Both the position numbers and the translations under genes were made by a program. Below the pieces are notes generated by a model. It made no database searches. It was given only the letters and a program-made list of their open reading frames with translations, and had not been told where the DNA came from. From NCBI RefSeq assembly GCF_030384665.1, contig NC_083673.1:1869501-1933500 (forward strand): 64,000 nucleotides of DNA, written 5' to 3'. Positions 18,964 to 27,745 of this stretch are shown here, in pieces. The stretch is from Lodderomyces elongisporus. Lineage: Eukaryota > Ascomycota > Pichiomycetes > Serinales > Debaryomycetaceae. The first letter of the stretch is position 1. The number at the start of each line of letters is the position of its first letter.

Positions 18964-21837
18964 ATGTCTGAATTGAACTTGAGTCCCGTTGAGTTGCACA
19001 ACTTGAGGACATCATGGTCCAAAACCAACCAAAAAGAGTTTTTTGATAAGCTCTACCCCAACTTGTTGGATCAAAATAGGTCTTTGCGTCGAATCTTCAA
19101 CAATGATGATTTTGTCGTTAAACACCATCTGGAAATATTTGCTGATTGCTTACAGTTTGTTATAAGCAATGTACAGGATGCTTCGTTGGTTGATGAATTT
19201 TTATACCAGTTTGTACAGGAGAACCAGAGATTTGCTAGCATGGCTGTACAGTATCTCGAACCAATGGGAAATGCGTTTATTACCACTTTTAAACAGGTTT
19301 TGAACACTTCATGGACCAGTGTATTGGAATTGGTGTGGATTAAAGTTTTTGTCTTTATCGCAAATTCTATCTTGGGCTACGAAGAAGATGTCAAGAGCGA
19401 GACGAGCTCATATAATGATGCTGAAATTCCACCATTGAATATTCAAAGAGGTTCCTCTGTTAGTGGTGCTGCTAGTTCTGATAAGAATGTTACCCCAGTA
19501 ATGGACTCTTTGCCATCACCCAGCACTCCAGCAACTCCCGTAATGGACTTTGATGTTACTCCCCAAACAGTTAAGACCAAAAACACATCTTTATTGAATA
19601 AACACAATTCGATTGAGATTGATTTGAAAGCAAATGAGAAATACAAGGGTTTTAGAAGATCCCAAAACGTTGCCGATGCTCCAGTGCAAGTAGAAATTCC
19701 AAAATCACCATCGTTTCAAAAGATCCACTCCAATATGTCTAACAACTTGAAATCGTTTTTATCCACACCAGTGGAAGAAGACGAAGAAGAAGAAGAAGAA
19801 AGAGGAGGTTCTGGCAATGTTTTTGCTTCACCAAGAATTCCATCATTTGACCCAAGAAAACGAAGCAGCACTAGCAGAAACGGCAGCACCAGCACCAACA
19901 ACAGCAATAATTCTCTGGACCTGACAAGGAATAAAAGTTTGCCACAAACACCAAAAAAATCAATGTCCATGGTTGAAGATGTCGATGACGAGCTTGAAGA
20001 GTTTGCTACTCCAAAACCAAGTAGAAGGGGTTCTTTTTCAGAGTCGTACCAGCCAACATCAATCTTTTCTAGATTGCAAAATCAACACCCGGCAATGTTG
20101 GCTATTGCAGATGAAGATGCAAATGAAGATGCTAAATCTGACGATTCGATTGATGCTGCTCCTTATGATCCAAGACAAAGGAGAAGAAACAACAAGAACA
20201 ATAATGGTGCTACAAAAGTTGAAATTCCTTCACCAGAATCTTCTGAGGTTGATGAGCAAGAGGAAGAACTTTTTTTCAACAAAACCAAACAACAACAACA
20301 ACAACAACAACAGCATAATGTGTCGGCAATTACTTCTTCTGTTCCAGAGAGATCTTTATCACGTGGTGGTCTTACGGGTGGTACCTTTGATTATCAATCA
20401 TTTGGTTTGAAAGGACTTGCTCCAATTGTCGAAGATGACGATCAATCATCAAAGTACGAATCTGATGGTGAGAACCGCAAATTGAGCGTTAAGCGTTCTG
20501 GTGGATCTGCATCGAGTGTTGGTGACTCAACTGACTCGAGAACATCGTCATTGTCGTTGCACAATTCAGATTACAAGTCATCGATTAATTCAAGTGTTGG
20601 CCCTGCTGATTCCGGTATTAAGGGTGCAGGTATCACACAGCACCAACGTCAACACATGAGAAATGCCTCTGGTGCTTCCGATGATTTTCAATTTGGTGCA
20701 CCAGCACCACCAATTTCGCAACAACAACAACAACAACAACAACAACAAGCACACAAGAGAAAACAATCAATGTATTCGCTTTCCAAGAGTTGCTCTGCTT
20801 CCGTGTCATCGATCAACTCCACTTCAAGAGCCTCATTGGGGTTCATGAGATCTTCATTTGTATTGAAGAAGGAGATGGAGCAACAAGGATACAACTATCC
20901 TGAGAATGTTATGTCTGTACCGGGCACTCCAAGAATGCATTCAAAGACCTCAATGAGTGCTATGAATACACCCAAGCCTATGTACTTGGCTGCTTCTAGA
21001 TCAACCACATCACTTCGAGGTGTTTCGGGTGCAGGTGCAGGTGCTGGTGCTGGTGGCTTCAAAAGCAAATCCGCATCAGCCATGAGTTCTCAGGTTTTTG
21101 TTGATGCCAGTGATAATGCATCAGAGATGTATAGCACATTTGGCAGCAAGTTGCCAATGCAAAGGCCAGTTACGGCATCTTTGGTTCCTTCTTCTTTGTC
21201 CACTGCTACAGAGCCAGCCAAGAAGGGATTCTTGCAAAGAATTACTTCGATGTTTTCGTCTAAATCTTCATCTTCATCTCCAACTTCAACTCCAAATGCT
21301 TCTGCTGCACCATCGAGGAAGCAGTCAGTTGCAAATATTGTTCAAAATCCGTACCAAGACATGGCCTCGAATGAAAACTCCTTTTCTCACGTGCCACATC
21401 CTAGTGCATCACAAATCAATCTTGCACAAACACGAAAACAACAAAGTAGTTCTCTTTTTGCTCCTCAACAGCAGCAAATGCACCAAACGCAACACAGGCC
21501 AACTATTACAAGTTCTGCTACCAACTTGTCTTCGCAGACATCGACACTTGCAGCTACAAGCAAACCAGCAAGTTCTTTGTTTTCTTCTGGTGCTACTGGT
21601 AGAGGGGGAGCTGCTAGTGGTTATAGATACCATGGCTCATCACACGATTTGCATTCGGTTTATTCTGGTGATTCGGCATCTACTGGATTTACTGCAATGT
21701 TTAAGAAGCACGGTGGCAAAAATGGTGCTGGTGGCGACAATATCAAGTTTGTTCCACCACCAACTAAGCACACGAGAAAGGGCAACAAGTATAATGTGAA
21801 GAAGGTGCCATATAGTACAATCTCGTTGCTCAAGTAA
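18964..21837 (+). CDS. globin-like domain protein with long disordered tail
   Basis: 957-residue protein. Residues about 8-145 have the pattern of an all-helical globin: a Trp early in helix A (SWSKTNQ), FFDKLYPNLL, then IFNNDDFVVKHH, then a region ending YLEPMGNAFITTF and a helix with TSVLELVWIKVFVFIANSIL. At the place of the proximal heme ligand (F8) I read Asn87-Gln88, not His, so heme binding as in classic globins is doubtful. The remaining about 800 residues look intrinsically disordered: Ser-rich, with acidic runs (about 276-284), two poly-Gln tracts (about 441-449 and 583-593), an Ala/Gly run (about 689-699) and repeated S/T-P sites. The C-terminus is basic. A role in signalling is possible, but I do not recognise a named orthologue. 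A (GAA)31 array starts right after the stop codon. Confidence 0.75.
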   Translation: MSELNLSPVELHNLRTSWSKTNQKEFFDKLYPNLLDQNRSLRRIFNNDDFVVKHHLEIFADCLQFVISNVQDASLVDEFLYQFVQENQRFASMAVQYLEPMGNAFITTFKQVLNTSWTSVLELVWIKVFVFIANSILGYEEDVKSETSSYNDAEIPPLNIQRGSSVSGAASSDKNVTPVMDSLPSPSTPATPVMDFDVTPQTVKTKNTSLLNKHNSIEIDLKANEKYKGFRRSQNVADAPVQVEIPKSPSFQKIHSNMSNNLKSFLSTPVEEDEEEEEERGGSGNVFASPRIPSFDPRKRSSTSRNGSTSTNNSNNSLDLTRNKSLPQTPKKSMSMVEDVDDELEEFATPKPSRRGSFSESYQPTSIFSRLQNQHPAMLAIADEDANEDAKSDDSIDAAPYDPRQRRRNNKNNNGATKVEIPSPESSEVDEQEEELFFNKTKQQQQQQQQHNVSAITSSVPERSLSRGGLTGGTFDYQSFGLKGLAPIVEDDDQSSKYESDGENRKLSVKRSGGSASSVGDSTDSRTSSLSLHNSDYKSSINSSVGPADSGIKGAGITQHQRQHMRNASGASDDFQFGAPAPPISQQQQQQQQQQAHKRKQSMYSLSKSCSASVSSINSTSRASLGFMRSSFVLKKEMEQQGYNYPENVMSVPGTPRMHSKTSMSAMNTPKPMYLAASRSTTSLRGVSGAGAGAGAGGFKSKSASAMSSQVFVDASDNASEMYSTFGSKLPMQRPVTASLVPSSLSTATEPAKKGFLQRITSMFSSKSSSSSPTSTPNASAAPSRKQSVANIVQNPYQDMASNENSFSHVPHPSASQINLAQTRKQQSSSLFAPQQQQMHQTQHRPTITSSATNLSSQTSTLAATSKPASSLFSSGATGRGGAASGYRYHGSSHDLHSVYSGDSASTGFTAMFKKHGGKNGAGGDNIKFVPPPTKHTRKGNKYNVKKVPYSTISLLK

Positions 21838-21931
21838 AGAAGAAGAAGAAGAAGAAGAAGAAGAAGAAGAAGAAGAAGAAGAAGAAGAAGAAGAAGAAGA
21901 AGAAGAAGAAGAAGAAGAAGAAGAAGAAGAA
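21838..21931. repeat. (GAA)n trinucleotide array, about 31 units
   Basis: 94 bp of uninterrupted AGA/GAA units beginning at the base after the TAA stop of the globin-like gene. It would therefore be transcribed as a purine-only 3' UTR. It is expected to be length-polymorphic. Confidence 0.98.
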
Positions 21932-23451
21932 TATTAGCTGGTCTATTCTTTTTTTTGCGTCCTATTAATTTGTTTTTATTTTTTTAATTCGTTCGGATGT
22001 GGGGTGGGGGAGGAGCTAAAGTCAAACACTCACTCATACAGAAAGTTTGTTTTCAATACCCTTGACTAATTTTTATTTTATTTGTAGAACTATCCTTTTG
22101 TTAGTTTTTAAAAGAAAAAAAATATTTGTGTATAATTTAAAACGCAATTGATTGCAATGATGAGGTTTTTTGTAGGAGCAGGAAGAGGATGAGGGCGGAA
22201 GATATTATTGCCAGTACGAGTATTGATAATATATTGTCTGTTGCAAATGTTTTTTTCAGTTGTCCATTTTCCATCTTTATTTATTATAATTATTTTATTA
22301 TATGCTTTTTTTTTTTTTTTTGCATTGAGCTTTTCAAACCCCAACTTGTTTCCACTGCATGAGTAGTTTTTATGTTTCAAGAGTCTTTTGTTTCCTTCTT
22401 TCTTTCTTTTTTTGTTTTGATTGGTAAAACAGTTTTGGAACAGGGGCAGAGCAGTCTAATTTTTGTAAAGTGTTGAAAAGGGGCTCTATATTTTTTTTCA
22501 ATTGTAGTATTATGGGGAAAAAAAAACTATAAGCACAATATCTATGAATCTAATTTTATTATTGGTGAAGCATTGTTTTGAAAAAGATCAAGAAAAAAGA
22601 ATATATAACCACTACAACATCAACAACAACAACAACATTAAATCCAATTCAAGTAAATATTCGAAAGCTTCCGCAAGTGCCGGAAAGAAGGGGAGCCAAA
22701 ATAGTTCAACCAGCCAAAAAATGGATGAACTAGACTTGCTTGTAAAAAAAAATAGAAAAAGAAGCAGAAGTTGCTAAATTGTGTGAGACCATAGCAGGTA
22801 TGTAGTTGGCGATTTTTTTTACCGTGAATGAATCTACTCATTGAGTATGTGGATGTGTGTTTGAGTGTGGTTGGAAAGATAAGGCTAGCTCGAGAGCCTT
22901 GATCATTGAGTCCATACCACTGGAGTTCGGAACTCGGAACAAAAAAAGAAAAATCGAATCAAACGCAAAAGGAGTTGCAGACAGACAGACAAACTGTCAG
23001 ACAGACAGACAAAAATAAAAAATACTTTTTATAATTTTCGTATTTTTATTTTTTCTCTTCTTTTTTTTTTATGAAACACAATGGAATTCCGGATTCACAT
23101 TCTCTGCGCGGAATATTCCGTTTGACTTTGATGGGTGATTTTACTATACCAAGGGTCAATTTTCCAAATTGCAAATTATTGATAAAGAGCTTGAGAAAAA
23201 AATTATGTGTGTAATTGTTGAATTTTGTTTCAATATGGAAAAAGAAAAATATAATTTTTGCAATATACCTACTTAGAATGGCATAGTTTATAGCAAGTCC
23301 TTTTGGGGGTATTTGTAAATCAGCACTTGCTAATTATGCCATGGAGTATGCTTTCTATCATATATATGTATATATGCAATAGAACACATAGTTTTCCAAT
23401 AGCTCGCCAATAGCTCGCCAATAGTTCTTTAACAAGTATTTTTTTACTGCC
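21932..23451. other. intergenic region between (GAA)n and LTR element
   Basis: Mostly T-rich and repeat-rich DNA. It includes CAGA tetranucleotide units (about 22978-23012) and three 11-bp units of the form AATAGCTCGCC (about 23398-23425) just outside the LTR. A 77-codon ATG-initiated frame (22544-22777) with an Asn run may be a broken small gene (see findings). No other gene is supported. Confidence 0.5.
23447..23451. repeat. target-site duplication CTGCC (left copy)
   Basis: Five bases CTGCC directly outside the left LTR. They are repeated exactly outside the right LTR (25976-25980), the usual footprint of integrase-mediated insertion. Confidence 0.93.
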
Positions 23452-23905
23452 TGTCGCATAGCACTGTCACAAGTAACAAGTGTACGACTGCTGAGCATCG
23501 GTTTGAGCTGGTAGCTCACCGATACCAGCGGTTTGAGTTCGTGACTTGATAGGCTATATTCCAACTAAGTGTAATTGTCAATGATCGCACCTATAAAGGT
23601 CTCAATGCTCATAAGTTAAGAGAGTAAATTGTCTCATACAAAGTCACTAGTAAGGAGAATCGTGAGAGTATACACTCCGCACGTTCACCTAGTGATTTGT
23701 GTTCAATGTAGTTGACCGTCTAAATTATGTATTTAACCGATATTTCTATATAATAGTGATAAGTTAATTTTACCACTTCTCGTTCCTATTTATATAAACT
23801 CATCTCGTTTGAAGTTTCAAGTTTCCCATGTCGTGCAATATTCTCCAAATATTCACTTAGCGGAAACGAGGGCACAGAGCGTCCAGTGTGTGTCGCACTG
23901 TGACA
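23452..23905 (-). repeat. long terminal repeat (3' LTR in element orientation)
   Basis: 454 bp, identical base for base to 25522-25975 when read line by line. The ends form a short imperfect inverted repeat (TGTCGCA / TGTGACA). The downstream edge abuts the polypurine tract. Confidence 0.97.
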
Positions 23906-24371
23906 TCTTCCCCCCTTCAAAGTCAGATGAAAGATACGGCCTAATTTCAGTTGTACTTTGGAAAAATATTGATTTGAGGTAAGATAACTGTACAGTATGA
24001 TGATAACCGTTGTGGCCTCCCCCCCTGCAAAGCAAAGGCTTACCTATTAAAAGTGAGCGAAGCGGCAACAAAAGGTTTCGACAATTTCCTGAAATTCTAT
24101 TGAATAAAAAGGGAAATGTTCTCATCAACGTTTGTAGCAAATGAATACCTTCAAATCCAAAAACCAAATATTGCGGGTTTTGTTCAGTTATTGTTGGGAT
24201 ATAATTATCTTTCACGCCGTGCGGGTTACGAGTCGACGTCGACAATACATTGGGTAAAGTAAAAAGCATTTCACCATCAACTAGCCGCGCGCCTGGGTCT
24301 GTTTGTTCGGAATTCGTCGACAAAATATCAAGACTTCGGTTAAAAACTCCCCTACTACTAAAAACGGAAAG
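23853..24371 (-). pseudogene. open frame of about 170 codons running into the 3' LTR
   Basis: Open from just after a stop near 24372 to a stop at 23853, inside the LTR. It has no ATG near its start; the first ATG is about 35 codons in. It includes stretches such as LVDGEMLFTLPNVLSTS and NPQYLVFGFEGIHLLQTLM. No retroelement motif is recognised. It could be a decayed end of pol or chance. Confidence 0.25.
23906..23918 (-). other. polypurine tract of the LTR element
   Basis: On the minus strand the sequence AAGGGGGGAAGA runs directly into the TGTCACA start of the 3' LTR. This is the position and composition of a plus-strand priming polypurine tract. A second purine block (GCAGGGGGGGAGG, minus strand, about 24017-24029) lies 110 bp further inside. 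Confidence 0.8.
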
Positions 24372-24409
24372 TCAGCATCTCCAATATTCTAATAATTGAA
24401 CGTCCTGTA

Positions 24410-24755
24410 GAAACACTGAGGTTTCATAAAATAAGTTGGTTGTTCCTTTGGGATTCTGTCCCACGGTAGTTACCTTCTCCGTCGAAACACTGAGGTTTCA
24501 TAAAATTTGTTGGTTGTTCCTTTGGGCTTCTGTCCCACGGTAGTTACCTTCTCCGTCGTTTTTTGAAAGGTGTATCTTCTCACCCGAAACACTGAGGTTT
24601 CATAATAATAATTGGTTGCTTCTTTCGGGATGCAATTTTGTCTTTCTCTCAAGATGCTATAAAGTCTTTCTTGCGAGATGCAATTTAGTCTTTCCCTCGG
24701 TAGTTACCATCTCCGCCGTTTTTATCTGGTGTAATTCTACCTCACCGATAACCCG
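24410..24755. repeat. nested direct repeats inside the LTR element
   Basis: Two copies of a 74-bp unit (24410-24483 and 24484-24557) match at about 71 of 74 positions. A third, expanded copy starts at 24586 and ends near 24755. Each copy opens with GAAACACTGAGGTTTC, a hairpin-capable inverted repeat, and carries GGTAGTTACC, a second short inverted repeat. The third copy is enlarged by three tandem 24-bp units (24629-24652, 24653-24676, 24677-24700). Because 74 is not a multiple of 3, the 74-bp copies cannot encode the same peptide in one frame, which favours a structural or RNA role. Confidence 0.9.
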
Positions 24756-25124
24756 TGTAGTTTGTTTAGTCTGCTACCATCATACTCAGATGAATCCGTA
24801 GACAGTAATGATGATTTCTTAAACGCTGCTTTAACGGTGCTTATTTACCTTCTAGAATGTAATAAGTCTTTTAAAAATGATATAAACCCAAATTAGGGAT
24901 GTGGTCATTATCCTAAAAAAATACTTTCCTCGATCTTTGCACCAATTGAGGGTAGCCACCTATACCCGTGCAATCTTCGGTACTCGTTTCAACGCCATGC
25001 CTATCACACGTACAGCCTTCAAACTATAGCCAAGTCAGCAGACACGACTCTATTCGGTCTATAGTTGCACTCTGTCTAACGTCTACAACCTTCGCCCTCT
25101 GTCAACTGATGGGTGAATATTCCA

Positions 25125-25373
25125 TCATAAAGTGTTGACAGTATACGCTATTTGATATTTTCTGGTGTAGTCTCGGATACGTTCCGATGACCACGATGCA
25201 TTCTGTTCCATTGGACTAAACTCGCGCAGTTCTCCAATGAGGAGTAGCTCCTCCTTTAAACTATAGTTCACAATAGTGAAGCTATTAAATTCGTGGATGA
25301 GGGATTTACTCTTCCACAGGTCCTTCTCATAAATGATATTGACCAAGTGTTGAAATGCCAAGGTATTGAAATG
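25125..25373 (-). pseudogene. gag-like open frame without ATG in LTR element
   Basis: About 80 sense codons lie where gag would start (some 150 bp after the primer-binding site), with a protein-like composition (for example LIHEFNSFTIVNYSLKEELLL and ELREFSPMEQ). There is no in-frame ATG before it: the frame opens after a TGA and its first listed codon is TTG. It ends at a stop at 25125. It may be a Gag remnant, but I cannot match it to a family. Confidence 0.3.
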
Positions 25374-25500
25374 TCATGATCATTCAATATCCTGGTCGAC
25401 AATACTACTTAACAGTAGCCTCAATCAATGTATCAATTACTTGAAATATTAGGTAACCATATCAAATCATTCAAATAACATGATTTGTAAGGATTTGAGT

Positions 25501-25518
25501 TCCTCACTCTGGTCGCCA
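25501..25518 (-). other. primer-binding site of the LTR element (tRNA-Asn-like)
   Basis: Minus-strand sequence TGGCGACCAGAGTGAGGA starts three bases inside the 5' LTR. It begins with TGG, the complement of a tRNA 3' CCA. It resembles the complement of the yeast tRNA-Asn 3' end, agreeing at the first eight positions and again over AGTGAGG. Assignment to tRNA-Asn is inference, since this species' tRNA-Asn is not in the window. Confidence 0.65.
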
Positions 25519-25521
25519 TTC

Positions 25522-25975
25522 TGTCGCATAGCACTGTCACAAGTAACAAGTGTACGACTGCTGAGCATCGGTTTGAGCTGGTAGCTCACCGATACCAGCG
25601 GTTTGAGTTCGTGACTTGATAGGCTATATTCCAACTAAGTGTAATTGTCAATGATCGCACCTATAAAGGTCTCAATGCTCATAAGTTAAGAGAGTAAATT
25701 GTCTCATACAAAGTCACTAGTAAGGAGAATCGTGAGAGTATACACTCCGCACGTTCACCTAGTGATTTGTGTTCAATGTAGTTGACCGTCTAAATTATGT
25801 ATTTAACCGATATTTCTATATAATAGTGATAAGTTAATTTTACCACTTCTCGTTCCTATTTATATAAACTCATCTCGTTTGAAGTTTCAAGTTTCCCATG
25901 TCGTGCAATATTCTCCAAATATTCACTTAGCGGAAACGAGGGCACAGAGCGTCCAGTGTGTGTCGCACTGTGACA
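25522..25975 (-). repeat. long terminal repeat (5' LTR in element orientation)
   Basis: Identical to 23452-23905. On the minus strand, TATATAAA (about 25859-25866) lies about 110 bp from the 5' edge, as expected for a U3 promoter. Confidence 0.97.
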
Positions 25976-25980
25976 CTGCC
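25976..25980. repeat. target-site duplication CTGCC (right copy)
   Basis: Exact copy of the pentamer at 23447-23451, directly outside the right LTR. Confidence 0.93.
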
Positions 25981-27745
25981 CCTAAGCTGCTCTTCTTCAT
26001 ACCTTATTCTTAGTTTTAGTTCTGTACACCTACGTTTAGTCTTGGTTACATTTACATTCATGTAAAAATTATATATCGCTATCAGTCGTATTTTGTATCA
26101 TGTAGGTATGTTATGTAACTTCCATTCAGTAGGAGGAAGGTGAAAAGAAAGAAAATTTTTAAATAAGGGAGAAAGCTCCGTTATGATTGCTATGCTCTTC
26201 AAACCCACTTCTGCTACGGCTCTATTGTCCTATAATTTCTTTTATAGGCTTTATATTTTTTTGCTTCTTCTCTTTTGTCCTTTTCTAGATATTTATATTT
26301 CGCTTCCTACCAACATCATAAGACAATATCAATGAATTCTTGACAGCATAGCCCCAGTCAGAAAGTGTCAATGTCAAGTCCGTGAAAGCAACAACAACAA
26401 CAACAAGGAAAAGAAAAAGAAGATAACGCCATTGCTAAAGCCTATCTTTTGGCAAAATGCCAGATGTAATCTTGCAGCAATGTATTACAGCTATGGACTC
26501 ACATATCAAGCATTGATTCATTTCGTTATTCCCCATTTGTCTCTCCTTCTTTTTTTTGTCTCTATAGTCCACCATGTAAACTAAACGCTAAAATGAAACT
26601 AAAAAGAAAAAAGAGGAAGAACCTCTAAAAAAAATCTATCAAAAATAAAGACCACAACTAACCCCATTCCACTTCTCAACACCAACTCTATTGTGACGTC
26701 GCTATTCATGCATAAAGCTCGACCTTGATGCCCAGCAACCCTGTCCCACTCGGTACTAATCCCAAAACAAAAAAACACAAAACTATTGATGAAAAGCAAA
26801 TAAAGACACAAAAGTACGAATACAAAGAATTTTGTACTATATGTGTTGTTTTTTTTTTTCACAAGAGTAAGAGAAAAACTAAAGTCTTTTTTTTTTTCTA
26901 AAACTCTTCCCACAAGACAACCTGAGCACAAAAATTAAAAAAAATAACAACGGTTACATCGAATCAAGGAGGATGAATAGCACACCAACTTTGATATAAG
27001 CACCAAAAAAATTTTTGGTTAAGGATAAACACAACTCAACACAACATAATAAAAGAACAAGGAACAAGGAATAAGGAATAAGAATAAGAATAAGAAATGT
27101 CGGATGTGATAAATATGCAGGAGTCCATAATTTTGTATTCTTCATACTTTCACTGTTTAATTTTTAATCTTTCATAATTTTTATTGCGTTTTGCATATTG
27201 CGTTTTGATTGAAAGAAGAAAAAAATAAACATATATATATATATAAAAATAAGAAAAGAAAAGGAAAGAAAGAATGAACGATAAACCTTGTGAACCCACG
27301 GACTAAATTCTCCAAGCACGGATTTGACAACATAAAGTTTAAACCAAGGTAACTTTAATCGAATGTCTTAAAAAAATTTGAAAAACTAAACATTTTTTTT
27401 TCTAAAGTAAAGAAAAAAACCCAAAGAGATTGTTCAAGTCTCTTCTCAACAAAAATTCTTCTGTGCTGCTTTCACAGAAGGGGAGAGGCAAAACTTACAG
27501 TCAAATCAAAATAACAAAGCAAAGCAAAACAAAGCAAAGCAGAAGGAAGACCAAACTTTTCTTTTATTCTTTGTTTTTTTAATTTTTCTAATTCTTCATT
27601 TCTTGTTTTCCCCCCCCCTTCCCCCTCCCCTTTTTTTTTTATTTACTTGAGAAAAGATAAAGGAGCACAACAACGAGCAACTCATCAATTTATTCTATAA
27701 TTAAACTTTAATTATTTTCCAATACTACCAACGACTCATTGCAGT
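25981..27745. other. 1.8-kb CHK1 upstream region
   Basis: No gene is supported. It contains a near-complete CRE/Sko1-like TGACGTC (26694-26700), A- and T-rich runs, AAGGAATAAGAAT repeats (about 27056-27095), a TA repeat (27230-27244), a C9 run (27610-27618) and a pyrimidine-rich stretch just before the CHK1 start. Short open frames here are A/T-rich and not protein-like. Confidence 0.5.

Larger units (their letters stand above)
23452..25975 (-). mobile_element. complete non-autonomous LTR retrotransposon, 2,524 bp
   Basis: Two identical 454-bp direct repeats (23452-23905 and 25522-25975) begin TGTCGCA and end TGTGACA, and are bounded by the same CTGCC pentamer. Orientation is minus. A primer-binding-like sequence (TGGCGACC...) lies three bases inside the right LTR, a polypurine tract abuts the left LTR, and a TATATAAA box lies about 110 bp into the right LTR on the minus strand. 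The internal region is only 1,616 bp. I find no reverse transcriptase, integrase, protease or RNase H motif and no long ATG-initiated frame, so movement must depend on proteins from elsewhere. Identical LTRs mean recent insertion or gene conversion. Possible alternatives are an internally deleted copy of an autonomous element or a LARD/TRIM-like family; copies elsewhere in the genome would decide. Confidence 0.93.

Noticed and set aside
23452..25975. CRISPR-like or DNA-transposon interpretation of the repeated blocks
   Set aside because: Direct 454-bp terminal repeats, primer-binding site, polypurine tract and 5-bp duplication are those of an LTR retroelement.
26599..26931. 110-codon minus-strand frame upstream of CHK1
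   Set aside because: Hydrophobic runs derived from A/T tracts; no support as a gene.
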